64,000 bases of DNA, from assembly GCF_012524205.1 (NCBI RefSeq), contig NZ_JABACI010000004.1, positions 558,001 through 622,000 on the forward strand, given 5' to 3'. Under the pieces are notes generated by a model. That model had not been told where the DNA came from and did no database searches. It worked only from the letters and a program-made list of their open reading frames with translations. Source of the stretch: Microbacterium salsuginis. GTDB lineage: Bacteria; Actinomycetota; Actinomycetes; Actinomycetales; Microbacteriaceae. Shown in pieces: positions 44,385-52,840 of the stretch (positions are counted from its first letter, which is position 1; each line of letters begins with the position of its first letter). The position numbers and the translations under genes are program-made.

Positions 44385-44681
44385 CCGCCCGGCGGAGCAT
44401 CGCTCGATGGGCGGTGGATACGGCCCGGATCCGCCGCCCTGAGCGCGGTTCCCCGCCGGGCGGAGCCGCGAACTCCCGCCGCGCGGAGCCGCGAACTGCC
44501 GCCGGGCGGAACATCGCTCGATGGGCGGTGGATCCGGCCCGAATCCGCCGTCCTGAGCGCGGTTCGCCGCCGGGCGGAGCCGCGAACTCCCGCCGGGCGG
44601 AGCCGCGAGCCGCCGCCGGGCGGAGCCGCGAACTCCCGCCGGGCGGAGCCGCGAGCCGCCGCCGGGCGGGGCGGTCGGGGA
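44385..44681. repeat. 23-bp GC-rich tandem array with embedded 68-bp blocks
   Basis: Units beginning CCGCCGGGCGGAGCCGCGA recur every 23 bp at 44453, 44476, 44499, and again at 44567, 44590, 44613, 44636 and 44659. A 68-bp block starting with the same core and running through a CATCGCTCGATGGGCGG segment occurs at 44385 and again at 44499, so a higher-order 114-bp unit exists. No coding frame with protein-like composition crosses it. This fills most of the 490-base gap between the helicase and GMC genes. Confidence 0.8.
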
Positions 44682-44790
44682 GGGCGAGGCCGTGCGGAGG
44701 GCCTCGCGGTCGAGCGAGCGGATGCTGCGGCATCCGTTCGGGGTGCGTTCTGGCGAGTCGCGCCAGACGCCGCCGAGCGCGTGTGCGGGC

Positions 44791-46467
44791 TCAGTTCTGA
44801 CGGATCAGATCCGCGGCCACCTCGCCGATCACGATCGCAGGGGCGTTGGTGTGGCCGCGGATGAGTGTGGGCATGACGGATGCGTCGGCCACGCGTAGGC
44901 CCGTAACCCCGCGCACGCGCAGCGAAGGGTCGACCACGGCATCCGGTCCCGCGCCCATCCGGGCGGTGCCCACGGGGTGATACAGCGTGTGCGAGTAGCG
45001 GCGCAGCGACAGCTCGGCTCGCTCCTCGGGTGTCATGCGGTCGCCGCCCGCGGGCTGGATCCAGCCTCCGGTCGTCACGGCGCCGAGCGCGTCGGTGGCG
45101 ATCAGCCGCTCGCACTCCGCGAGGCCGGCGCGCATCGTGGCGGCGTCGATGCCGTCGGGATCGGAGAGGTAGGCCGGGTCGATGAGCGGCTTGGCGTACG
45201 GGTCACTCGACGCGAGCCGGATCGTGCCGCGGCTGCGCGGCCGCAGCAGGATCGCGCCCACCGTGAGCCCCTCGCCCGGCAAGGGCACGAGTCCCTCTCC
45301 GACGTACGGCGCCGGCGCGAAGATGATCTCGACGTCGGGCAGGCCGGCGGGCATCCCCGTGCGATCGGCCGCGGCGGTGCGCACGAATCCGTAGGCCTCG
45401 GCCACGTTGGAGGTCAGCATCCCGCGACGCCCGCTCAGGTAGCGGGCGAGCTGCTGCCGGCTCTCGGCGGTGAAGAGCGTGCCGCCCTTCGCGGCGGGTG
45501 CGAGGCCGGCGACCAGGTGGTCCTGCAGATTCGACCCCACCCCGGGTGCATCCACGATGACCGTGATCCCGTGCTCCGTGAGGTGCGCAGCGGGGCCGAT
45601 GCCGCTGAGCATGAGCAGCTGCGGCGTGTTGATCGCACCGCCGCACAGGATCACCTCGCGTCGCGCCGTCGCGTGACGGGTGACTCCGCCGATGTCGACG
45701 TACACGCCCGTGGCGTGGGCTTCGCCGATGCCACCGCCCGCCTCAGCGAACGTCACACGCCGCACGTGCGCGCCGGTCACGATGCGCAGGTTGCGTCTGC
45801 GTCGCGCCGGCCGCAGGTACGCGTCCGCCGTCGACACGCGCGCGCCGCGCGACTGCGACACCATCGTCTGCGAGAAGCCCTGGCCTTCGGGAAGATTCGC
45901 GACGGTGACCGGATGCCCCAGCTCGGCCGCCGCCGCGAGGAACGCGGCCGTCTGGGGCCGGGGATCCCGCTGATGCTGCACCGCCTGGGCGCCGTCGGTG
46001 CCGTGGGTCGGCTCGGCGGAGCCGTCGCCCGCCGCCCCGCCCTTCGCGGGTTCGGTGCGTTCCACCCGGCGGAAGTAGGGGAGCAGCGACCTCCATGACC
46101 AGGCCGGGCCCGCCGCATCCGCCCACTCGTCGTAATCGGCGGCGAAGCCCCGGACCCACATCATCGCGTTGAGCGAGGAGGACCCGCCCAGGGTCTTGCC
46201 GCGGGGCCAGTACACCGTTCGGTCCTCGAGCGCGGGCTGGGGGACGGTGTCGTAGTTCCAGTCGTAGGCGCTGCGGAAGAGCTTCTTGAACGCCGCCGGC
46301 ACATGCAGTTCGAGCGCCGTGTCGGGACCGCCGGCTTCGAGAAGCAGCACCGACACGCTCGGATCCTCGCTGAGCCGCGCGGCCACCGCGGCCCCCGACG
46401 AGCCGGCACCGACGACGATGTAGTCCGCTTCCAGCCCGGCTGCTCGAGCGCGCCGCGACGGCCTCAC
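44791..46467 (-). CDS. GMC-family FAD alcohol oxidoreductase (choline dehydrogenase-like)
   Basis: 558 residues. Rossmann FAD motif DYIVVGAGSSGAAVAARLSE near the N-terminus, GMC signature WPRGKTLGGSSSLNAMMWVRG, and the C-terminal active-site His in YHPVGTARMG followed by NAPAIVIGE. Oxidises an alcohol to an aldehyde; the exact substrate is unknown. The GTG start lies in a GTGA overlap with the stop of the aldehyde dehydrogenase gene, so the two are coupled and probably act in sequence on one compound. A frame extending further upstream is only the shadow of the preceding gene. Confidence 0.92.
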   Translation of the reverse strand: MRPSRRARAAGLEADYIVVGAGSSGAAVAARLSEDPSVSVLLLEAGGPDTALELHVPAAFKKLFRSAYDWNYDTVPQPALEDRTVYWPRGKTLGGSSSLNAMMWVRGFAADYDEWADAAGPAWSWRSLLPYFRRVERTEPAKGGAAGDGSAEPTHGTDGAQAVQHQRDPRPQTAAFLAAAAELGHPVTVANLPEGQGFSQTMVSQSRGARVSTADAYLRPARRRRNLRIVTGAHVRRVTFAEAGGGIGEAHATGVYVDIGGVTRHATARREVILCGGAINTPQLLMLSGIGPAAHLTEHGITVIVDAPGVGSNLQDHLVAGLAPAAKGGTLFTAESRQQLARYLSGRRGMLTSNVAEAYGFVRTAAADRTGMPAGLPDVEIIFAPAPYVGEGLVPLPGEGLTVGAILLRPRSRGTIRLASSDPYAKPLIDPAYLSDPDGIDAATMRAGLAECERLIATDALGAVTTGGWIQPAGGDRMTPEERAELSLRRYSHTLYHPVGTARMGAGPDAVVDPSLRVRGVTGLRVADASVMPTLIRGHTNAPAIVIGEVAADLIRQN

Positions 46468-48293
46468 GCCCGGAACGCCTTGAGCAGCACGGGCGCGAAC
46501 GCGGCGTAATTGCCGTCGATGCGGAAGCGCGTGAACCCCGCGCTCACCTCGGTGCCAGTGCGCGAGGTCACGAACCACGGCGGCTTGGGCAGCACCGAGA
46601 ACGCGCGTCCGCCCGAGGCGCCGAGCGCCCGCGGCGAGAGCGAGCGCGGGAACGGCCGGAACGGCCCGCGGGTGACCGACCGCTCGACGTGGTCGAGCAG
46701 CAGGGCGTTGTGGACGATGCCGATCCCGCTCTGCACGTCCTGCGCCGTCGCACCGGGGTAACCGCCCCACGCGAGCGTGGGGGTGAGGAAGCCGAACGCC
46801 GTCCACGAGTTGATCGAGATCGTGCCGTAGCGCAGCCGCTCCATCGCGCGTTCGAAGCCCTCGCCGAGCGCCGCCTGTGTCTCGGGATCGATGAGCACGT
46901 TGGCACCGAGCGTCCCCGCCAGCGCATCGTTCGCGTGCTCGACGGCGCGGTCGAGGAACTCCTGGCCGTTGCCGGGCAGCGACATGACGCCGAGCACCGG
47001 TGCGAAGTACTCGGTGCTCTCGATGGCGCGGGCCCCGTCGGGACCGGTCTCGACGAGCAGGCGGGTTCCGTCGGCGCACCGCTCGGCATCCGGATAATCG
47101 GATGCCGCGGCCGCGAGCTTCTCGTCACTCCGCGGGTACCAGACGGACCGCCGGGGCGCTGCCTCGAAGGCCCGCCGCACCTCCGCGAGGAATGCCGTGC
47201 GCTGCGGCCAGTCGGAGCTGAGGATCACGACCTGGCCGGCGATGCAGTTGTGCCCGGAGTTGTACAGACGCATCGTGACGACGTGCTCCGCCTGGAACCG
47301 CAGGTCGGCATCGCTCCACTCACCCGGGACGATGATGATCGGCGAGACGCCGCCCAGCTCCGCGGTGATCGGCTTCTTCAGGAGCGGGCGGTTCTCGCGC
47401 TTGCGGCGGGCCGCCTGGGCTCCCGAACCCCACACGATCGTGTCGAACGTGGGGGCCGCGCCCGTGATGTGCACATGCCCGATGGCCGGGTGGGATGCCA
47501 GATGCGCACCGACGTCGCCGCCGCCTCGCACGATGCGCAGGAACCCCGGCTCGATGAGCGGCGCGAGCGCCCGCTCGAAGACCGGCACGACGGCGTCCTG
47601 CGTCGGGTTGACCTTGAGCACCACGACACGGTTGTGGGCGAGCAGCTCGTAGAGCACATCCAGCACGGGGATGGACGTGACGTTGCCGGCGCCGAGCACC
47701 AGGCCGATGCCGCCGGGCTCCGTCGGCGTGAGCTGGCCGAGGCCGGCGTCGCGGCGGATGTCTTCGAGCGAGACACCCGGCCGGAACCACACTTCGCCCG
47801 TGTAGCCCGACAGGATGAGCCCGTCGACCGCTGACGCCGGGAACACGTGCGCGCGCAGGCGGTCGCCGGGTGCGGCATCCGTCCTCACCCCATCCAGCGG
47901 ACTGCCGCCCCGAGCGAGCGCGCGCAGCGTCGAGCGGTACGCGTCGATGGCCACGACGGCGGCGTACGGTCCCGACAGCCATTCCTCACCACGCAGCGGA
48001 TGCCCCGGCTCGAGGCCCTTGCTCGTCGCGGCGACATCGGCCCACTCCGCGGCGACGGCGGCCGTGGTGGCGTGCAGCCGATCGAACAGGCGCGCGCGCT
48101 GGTCGAGCGTGAGGTGCGGCCACGACCGGGAGCCGGTCTCGAGCTGCGTGAGCGCCTCGTCGACGGCGGCGACGGTGACTTCCGGCAGTGCGTCGGTCGC
48201 CCCGGGGGAGGCGGCGGATGGTTTCGCAGCCCGTCCCGGCTTCGCACCGGGACCGGCGCCGGGTGTGGCGGGCGTGGGGGCAGCCTTCGGCAC
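46464..48293 (-). CDS. Aldehyde dehydrogenase family protein
   Basis: 609 residues, longer than the ~480-500 usual in the family because of an Ala/Pro-rich N-terminal extension (about 40 residues) and a C-terminal addition. AELGGVSPIIIV carries the general-base Glu and NSGHNCIAGQ the catalytic Cys. GAGNVTSIPVLDVLYELLAHN is the nucleotide-binding region. The GTG start has GAAGGAG eight bases upstream and -10 box TAGACT at 48326-48321. First gene of a two-gene operon with the GMC enzyme. Converts an aldehyde to an acid with NAD(P). Confidence 0.9.
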   Translation of the reverse strand: MPKAAPTPATPGAGPGAKPGRAAKPSAASPGATDALPEVTVAAVDEALTQLETGSRSWPHLTLDQRARLFDRLHATTAAVAAEWADVAATSKGLEPGHPLRGEEWLSGPYAAVVAIDAYRSTLRALARGGSPLDGVRTDAAPGDRLRAHVFPASAVDGLILSGYTGEVWFRPGVSLEDIRRDAGLGQLTPTEPGGIGLVLGAGNVTSIPVLDVLYELLAHNRVVVLKVNPTQDAVVPVFERALAPLIEPGFLRIVRGGGDVGAHLASHPAIGHVHITGAAPTFDTIVWGSGAQAARRKRENRPLLKKPITAELGGVSPIIIVPGEWSDADLRFQAEHVVTMRLYNSGHNCIAGQVVILSSDWPQRTAFLAEVRRAFEAAPRRSVWYPRSDEKLAAAASDYPDAERCADGTRLLVETGPDGARAIESTEYFAPVLGVMSLPGNGQEFLDRAVEHANDALAGTLGANVLIDPETQAALGEGFERAMERLRYGTISINSWTAFGFLTPTLAWGGYPGATAQDVQSGIGIVHNALLLDHVERSVTRGPFRPFPRSLSPRALGASGGRAFSVLPKPPWFVTSRTGTEVSAGFTRFRIDGNYAAFAPVLLKAFRA

Positions 48294-48320
48294 GGGCGCT
48301 CTCCTTCGGGCGGGAGCCTC

Positions 48321-48326
48321 AGTCTA
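48321..48326 (-). promoter_or_regulatory. -10 box of the ALDH-GMC operon
   Basis: TAGACT on the minus strand, about 27 bases before the GTG start, leaving a short leader with the GAAGGAG site. Confidence 0.45.
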
Positions 48327-48350
48327 CGACGCGGCGCGGACGCGGTCCCA

Positions 48351-48382
48351 CGGATGCCGCGACCCGATCTCACACCGGATCG
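48351..48382. repeat. 32-bp direct repeat, copy 1 (copies the transporter 3' end)
   Basis: Matches 48656-48687 at 31 of 32 bases. Copy 2 contains the stop codon and last codons of the transporter gene, so copy 1 is a displaced duplicate of a gene end. Confidence 0.8.
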
Positions 48383-48447
48383 GCACACCCGGCCCGATCC
48401 GACCCGGACCTCGACCCCGACCTCGACCGCGGCCTCCGACCACAGAA

Positions 48448-48541
48448 TCGGATCCGCTGGTGCGGACCCATGAGCCGACACGCCGGCGGGCACGAACGGC
48501 GACCGGTGTGTCGCCTGCGGTGTCCGCACCAGCGGATCCGA
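48448..48541. repeat. 94-bp palindromic element with perfect 20-bp arms
   Basis: Arms 48448-48467 and 48522-48541 (TCGGATCCGCTGGTGCGGAC and its complement) match perfectly. Inner arms CGACACGCCGG/CCGGTGTGTCG echo those of the 83-bp elements (CGACACGCCG), so it may be a distant relative. It lies 3' of the transporter gene. Confidence 0.75.
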
Positions 48542-48549
48542 CGTTGTGT

Positions 48550-48650
48550 CCGGGACCGGCACCGGGACCGGGACCGGGACCGGGACGCGGACGGCATGGC
48601 ACCGGCACGGTACCGGGACGGGATGGGACCGGCACGGTACGGAGACGGAT
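48550..48650. repeat. GGGACC-type short tandem repeats
   Basis: Runs of ACCGGG/GGGACC hexamers, partly decayed, with two longer imperfect copies containing ACCGGCACGGTAC. With the neighbouring palindrome and direct repeats this fills the 381-base gap between the ALDH and transporter genes; no coding sequence is seen. Confidence 0.7.
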
Positions 48651-48655
48651 GGAGA

Positions 48656-48687
48656 CGGATGCCGCTACCCGATCTCACACCGGATCG
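48656..48687. repeat. 32-bp direct repeat, copy 2 (spans transporter stop)
   Basis: Partner of 48351-48382. It includes the transporter stop codon at 48675-48677. Confidence 0.8.
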
Positions 48688-50099
48688 ATGTCGCCGCGCC
48701 GCAGCGGGTAGCGGGCGAGGGTGACGAGGCTCACGGCGATGAGCACGGCGGGAGCGACACTGAAGCTCAGCACGATGCCGGTGACCGCGGCATCCGGCTG
48801 CTCCACCAGCTGACCCGCCACGGACGAGACGTACCCCGTCGCGGCGAGGATGATCGACAGCACGGTCGCGCCCAGCGCGAATCCGACCGTCTCGCCTGCG
48901 GTCCAGACGCCGCTGAACGCGCCGGCCCGCCCCGGTCCGCCGCCGTCCGCATCCGGCGCCGTGCGCTCGTCGTGCGAGATGACGTCGGGCAGCATCGCCA
49001 TGGGCAGCGACTGCATGCCGGCGTACGCGATCCCGGCGATGCCGACCGGGGCGTAGATCCACGCGCCGGGCACCCACAGCACGCCGAGGATCGACAGCGC
49101 CGCAACGGTGAACACGACGCTCGCGATCGCGAAAGCCCGCTCCTTGCCGATGCGGCGGGCGAGCACACCCCACGCGGGTGCCGCGAGCAGGGCAGGGGCG
49201 ATGAGGGCGACGAACAGCAGCTCGACGGCGGCCTCGGAGTGGAGCACCCACGTCGCGACATACTGCGCGCCCGCGAGCATGAGGCCGGTGGCCAGGGCCT
49301 GCAGCACGAACGTGGCCAGCAGCATCCGGAACGCGCGGCTGCGCCGCAGTGCCCGGATGCCGGCGGCGTAGTGCTCGCGGATCCCCGGCGCTGTCGCGGT
49401 GCCGCCCGGTCCGCTGGCGACGGCAGCGGACGGCACGACCGCGCGGCGCGCGACCGTCGTGGCCACCAGCATCCCGATCCCGATCACGACCCCGGCGACG
49501 ACACCCATCACGAGGTAGCCCACCGCTGGGTCGTCGGCCACGCCGCGCAACGCGGGCCCGCCGGCGCCGAAGAGGAGGATCGCGAAAGTGAGGACGACGA
49601 CGCGCCACGTGAGCAGGCGCGTGCGCTCGTCGTAGCGCGGCGTGAGCTCGGCGGGCAGCGCGATGTAGGGCACCTGGAAGAGGCTGAACGCCGTCGCGGT
49701 CAGCGTGAAGGCGATGAGCACCCAGATCGCGCCCACGACGGGTCCGAGCGCGGGCGGCACGGCGAACGTCAGGGCGAACAGCAGCGGCAGCGCGCATGCC
49801 CCGATCAGCATGAGCCGACGACGACTGCCGTGGCGGGCCTGATCGCGGTCGGTCAGCGCTCCGATGACGGGGTCGATGACGACATCCCACACCTTCGCAA
49901 CGGTGATGACGGCACCCGCCGCGAGCGCGGCGACCCCGAGCGAGTCCGTCAGGTAGTACGTCAGCACCAGCCCGGGCAGTGTGGCGAAGCCGCCCGTGCC
50001 GAGTGAACCGGTCGCATAGCGGGCGATCGTGCCGCGCGTCAGTCGGACGGGGGAGACGGATGCCGCGGCCTCGGGCGCCGCTGGAGCCTCATTGCTCAT
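48675..50099 (-). CDS. MFS transporter of the GPH (sugar:cation symporter) type
   Basis: 474 residues with about 12 membrane helices. YYLTDSLGVAALAAGAVITVAKVWDVVIDPVIGALTDRDQARHGSRRR is the hallmark N-terminal half of MelB/GPH carriers (Asp residues in the second helix and D-R/K loop). The N-terminal 20 residues are a soluble Ala/Pro-rich tail. Leaderless: -10 box TACACT (50112-50107) ends seven bases before the ATG. Substrate unknown; it lies downstream of kynU on the same strand but has its own promoter and is 463 bases away. Confidence 0.88.
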   Translation of the reverse strand: MSNEAPAAPEAAASVSPVRLTRGTIARYATGSLGTGGFATLPGLVLTYYLTDSLGVAALAAGAVITVAKVWDVVIDPVIGALTDRDQARHGSRRRLMLIGACALPLLFALTFAVPPALGPVVGAIWVLIAFTLTATAFSLFQVPYIALPAELTPRYDERTRLLTWRVVVLTFAILLFGAGGPALRGVADDPAVGYLVMGVVAGVVIGIGMLVATTVARRAVVPSAAVASGPGGTATAPGIREHYAAGIRALRRSRAFRMLLATFVLQALATGLMLAGAQYVATWVLHSEAAVELLFVALIAPALLAAPAWGVLARRIGKERAFAIASVVFTVAALSILGVLWVPGAWIYAPVGIAGIAYAGMQSLPMAMLPDVISHDERTAPDADGGGPGRAGAFSGVWTAGETVGFALGATVLSIILAATGYVSSVAGQLVEQPDAAVTGIVLSFSVAPAVLIAVSLVTLARYPLRRGDIDPV

Positions 50100-50106
50100 G
50101 CGCGTC

Positions 50107-50112
50107 AGTGTA
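50107..50112 (-). promoter_or_regulatory. -10 box of the leaderless GPH transporter gene
   Basis: TACACT on the minus strand, seven bases before ATG 50099. Confidence 0.55.
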
Positions 50113-50148
50113 GGTCAGCGCCGAGCCGCTCGTGCCCCGCCCCTCGTT

Positions 50149-50231
50149 GCGAAAACACCGGTGCGTGACGGCGACACGCCGGGGACGGATGCCGGGGCGC
50201 GGCGTGTCGCGCGACGGACTGGTGTTTTCGC
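50149..50231. repeat. 83-bp palindromic element R3
   Basis: Exact GCGAAAACACC/GGTGTTTTCGC ends, inner arms GCGACACGCCG/CGGCGTGTCGC, and GGACGGATGCCGG in the centre. First of three tandem copies downstream of kynU. Confidence 0.88.
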
Positions 50232-50286
50232 AACCCGGCGATGGGTGCCCGGCCGGCTCAGGTCTCGGCGTGCGGCGCCCCTTCGT

Positions 50287-50369
50287 GCGAAAACACCAGC
50301 CGGTGACGGCGACACGCCGGGGACGGATGCTGGGGCGCGGCGTGTTGCGCGACGGACTGGTGTTTTCGC
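50287..50369. repeat. 83-bp palindromic element R4
   Basis: Nearly identical to R5 (the centre reads GATGCTGG instead of GATGCCGG). Separated from R3 by 55 bases that resemble the spacer after R4. Confidence 0.88.
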
Positions 50370-50426
50370 AACCCGACGATGGGTGCCCGGCCGGCTCAGG
50401 CCTCGGCGCGCAGGGCGGCCCTTCGT
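50370..50426. repeat. Spacer carrying a copy of the kynU 3' end
   Basis: Starts with the same ACCCGRCGATGGGTGCC stretch that follows R3 and R5, then TCAGGCCTCGGCG-x-GCAGGGCGGCC, which matches the stop and final codons of kynU (from 50563) with one mismatch. The spacer 50232-50286 holds a more diverged copy. So the array arose by duplicating element plus gene end. Confidence 0.75.
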
Positions 50427-50509
50427 GCGAAAACACCAGCCGGTGACGGCGACACGCCGGGGACGGATGCCGGGGCGCGGCGTGTTGCGCGACGGACTGG
50501 TGTTTTCGC
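50427..50509. repeat. 83-bp palindromic element R5
   Basis: Third tandem copy, 54 bases from the kynU stop. Period to R4 is 140 bp and R3 to R4 is 138 bp. This array fills the 463-base gap between the transporter start and kynU; no gene is seen there. Confidence 0.88.
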
Positions 50510-50562
50510 AACCCGGCGATGGGTGCCTGGCCGGCCGAGGTCGCCGCAGGTCAACGGCCGGG

Positions 50563-51843
50563 TCAGGCCTCGGCGGGCAGGGCGGCCTCGACGGCCCGAA
50601 GTCCCGCGAGCGTCTCGGCGAACGACGTCGACAGCGGAGAGAGGCCGATGCGCAGCCCGCCGGGGTCGCGATAGTCCGGGATGACGTCCTGCGCCCACAG
50701 CCGCGCCGTCACCGATCGCATCGCCGGGTGCGACAGCGTCACATGCCCGCCCCGGGCGTCAGCCTCCCGCGGCGACGCGATCGCCACGCCGCGCGGCACG
50801 AGCAGCTCGTCGGCCACGCGCACGGCGAAGTCCGTGAGTGCGACCGACTTCGCGCGGATCGCCTCGATGCCGACGGATCCGATCAGCGCGAGGGTGTCCT
50901 GCATCGCCAGCATGCCGACGATCGGGGGCGTGCCCGACAGGAAGCGCCGCATCCCCGCCGCAGGAGAGTACGACGGCCCCATGGCGAAGACGTCGGCCGC
51001 CCCCATCCAGCCCTGAATGGGCTGCACCAGGCGGTCCTGCAGTCGTGAGGCGACGTACGCGAAGGCCGGCGATCCGGGTCCTCCGTTGAGGTACTTGTAG
51101 GTGCACCCGACGGCGATGTCGAAGTCCCACGCATCGGCCTCGACGGGCACCGAGCCGGCGGAATGGCATAGGTCCCACACGATGAGCGCGCCGGCCTCGT
51201 GCGCGATGCGTGTGAGGGCAGGGGCATCCGCCAGGAAGCCCGACCGGTAGGCGACATGCGACAGCAGCACGACCGCCGTCTGCGCCCCGGCCGCCTCGCG
51301 CAGCAGCTCGGGCGTCACGCCGGAGGTCACATCGACGTCGATCCACCGGACGCGTCCGCCGCGCTCGGCGGCGATGCCCTCGACGAGATACCGGTCGGTG
51401 GGGAAGTTGTCGCGGTCGACCACGATCTCGACGCGGGCCGGGTCGCCTGCGACGGCGGCGTCGAACGCCGCCCGCACGAGCTTGTACAGCAGCACCGTCG
51501 TCGAATCGCCGATGATCGTCTGCCCGCCGGCTGCGCCGATCGCCCCGCGGCCGATGGCGTCGCCGATCTCGAAGGGCAGCTGCATCCACGATTCGTCCCA
51601 CCCGCGGATCAGCCGGCCGCCCCACTCGTCGCGTGTGAACGCGGCGAGGCGCTCGCCGGTGGCCTTCAGCGGCCGGCCCAGCGAGTTGCCGTCGAAGTAC
51701 ACCAGGGAGGTCTCGGCGCCGACGAACGCGTCGCGGTGCGTCCGCAGCGGATCGGCGTCATCGAGGACGGATGCCTCGGCCTCCAGCCGAGCGATCCTCG
51801 GGTCGTCAGCAGCCCCGTCCGCGGCCGGTTCAGTTCTCGTCAT
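50563..51843 (-). CDS. kynU: Kynureninase
   Basis: 426-residue PLP enzyme splitting kynurenine to anthranilate and alanine. FDGNSLGRP is the N-terminal signature, GDSTTVLLYKL and DLCHSAGSVPVE line the cofactor pocket, and CTYKYLNGGPG holds the PLP Lys. Normal length. The ATG at 51843 lies inside the end of the amidohydrolase gene (14-base overlap) with GAGGAG seven bases upstream. A longer frame without a ribosome site is rejected. Third gene of the kyn operon; copies of its last codons are scattered through the repeat array behind it. Confidence 0.96.
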   Translation of the reverse strand: MTRTEPAADGAADDPRIARLEAEASVLDDADPLRTHRDAFVGAETSLVYFDGNSLGRPLKATGERLAAFTRDEWGGRLIRGWDESWMQLPFEIGDAIGRGAIGAAGGQTIIGDSTTVLLYKLVRAAFDAAVAGDPARVEIVVDRDNFPTDRYLVEGIAAERGGRVRWIDVDVTSGVTPELLREAAGAQTAVVLLSHVAYRSGFLADAPALTRIAHEAGALIVWDLCHSAGSVPVEADAWDFDIAVGCTYKYLNGGPGSPAFAYVASRLQDRLVQPIQGWMGAADVFAMGPSYSPAAGMRRFLSGTPPIVGMLAMQDTLALIGSVGIEAIRAKSVALTDFAVRVADELLVPRGVAIASPREADARGGHVTLSHPAMRSVTARLWAQDVIPDYRDPGGLRIGLSPLSTSFAETLAGLRAVEAALPAEA

Positions 51844-52840
51844 GGATGAGCTCCTCGCTCGGCACGACGGTCGCCGCAGCGATCCACGCGGGCACGTCAT
51901 CGAGGTCGGCGGGTTGCGGGCCGGGGACGAACGTCGAGACCCCCGAGAGCTCTTCCGCCCCGGGCCAGGGCGCGACCATCGCCTCGATGAGCGCCGCGCC
52001 GCGCACGCCCGCGGCGTCGAGGGCGGCCACCTCGGCCTGATTCACGCCCACCGGCAGCTCGCCGTTGCCCAGGTCGGTGCCGTAGAGCACCTGACCGCCC
52101 GCCGCCACGAAGCCGGCCAGATTGACGCGGGCACGGTCGGCGGTCACCGCATCGCCGTCGTGGATGGCGAGGGTCGAGATCCAGCGCTGGCCGGCCGCGA
52201 CCGCGCGGGCGGTGAGCCGGCGGCCGACATGCTCGGTGAAGGGCGTGTGGGCGAGCACGTCGATGCCGGCGTCCAGCGCGAGCTGCAGCATCCCTTCGCC
52301 CTCGACGTGCCCGACCACCGGCAGACCGCGCTCGCGCGCGCTCGCCACGACGGCGTCGAGAGTCGCGCGATCGAGAACGGGTCCTGCTGTGCTGTTGAGC
52401 GAGACCTTGATGACGGATGCCCCGAACGACGCCTGCTCGTCGACCGCGGTCGCCGCCCCGCCGTGAACGCCCGGATGGGTCGAGGGGTCGGTGATCTCAC
52501 GCGCGATCACGGGCGGCGCCCACGATCGCCCGACCGGATAGCCGCCCGCTGCCGTCAGGAACGCGCCGGCATATGCCACTCGCGGAATGCCGCGGCTGTC
52601 GAGACGTGCGAGGGCGACCGGGTCGCCGCCGAGGTCCACCACGCCCGCGATCCCGCCGCGTGCGAGCAGGCCGGAGTCGATCAGGTGCAGGTGCACGTGG
52701 TGGTCGATGAGCGGCGGCAGCGAGACGCCGTGCTCGCCGGTGATCGCGCGACGGCACACCGCGGCCCGCTCGCCGAGCAGCGCGTGCAGGGCGTGGGTGG
52801 ATGCGCGTTTGGCGCTGCGGGACGAGGAGGATTCGCCCAT
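51830..52840 (-). CDS. Amidohydrolase between kynA and kynU, candidate formylkynurenine formamidase
   Basis: 336 residues of the metal-dependent amidohydrolase superfamily. DHHVHLHLIDS supplies the HxH pair, VIKVSLNS a Lys, VVGHVEGEG and LAHTPFTEHVG the two His, and LYGTDLGN the Asp, so the binuclear metal centre looks complete. The start overlaps the kynA stop by one base (TGATG). The pathway between its neighbours needs N-formylkynurenine hydrolysed to kynurenine and no KynB-type formamidase is seen, so position argues for that reaction. This is inference; family members act on many amides and imides. Confidence 0.8.
   Translation of the reverse strand: MGESSSSRSAKRASTHALHALLGERAAVCRRAITGEHGVSLPPLIDHHVHLHLIDSGLLARGGIAGVVDLGGDPVALARLDSRGIPRVAYAGAFLTAAGGYPVGRSWAPPVIAREITDPSTHPGVHGGAATAVDEQASFGASVIKVSLNSTAGPVLDRATLDAVVASARERGLPVVGHVEGEGMLQLALDAGIDVLAHTPFTEHVGRRLTARAVAAGQRWISTLAIHDGDAVTADRARVNLAGFVAAGGQVLYGTDLGNGELPVGVNQAEVAALDAAGVRGAALIEAMVAPWPGAEELSGVSTFVPGPQPADLDDVPAWIAAATVVPSEELIHDEN

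Noticed and set aside
44093..45115. Minus-strand frame across the 23-bp array
   Set aside because: Arg/Pro/Gly-rich translation from a tandem repeat, with no domain and no ribosome site.
50149..50509. Regularly spaced repeats that might be a CRISPR array
   Set aside because: Repeats are 83-bp palindromes, spacers resemble each other and copy the neighbouring gene end, and no cas gene is near.
50029..51048. 339-codon + strand frame through the R3-R5 array into kynU
   Set aside because: Created by the repeats (recurring AKTPAGDGDTPGTDAGARRVARRTGVF) and antisense to kynU. No start signal and no homology.
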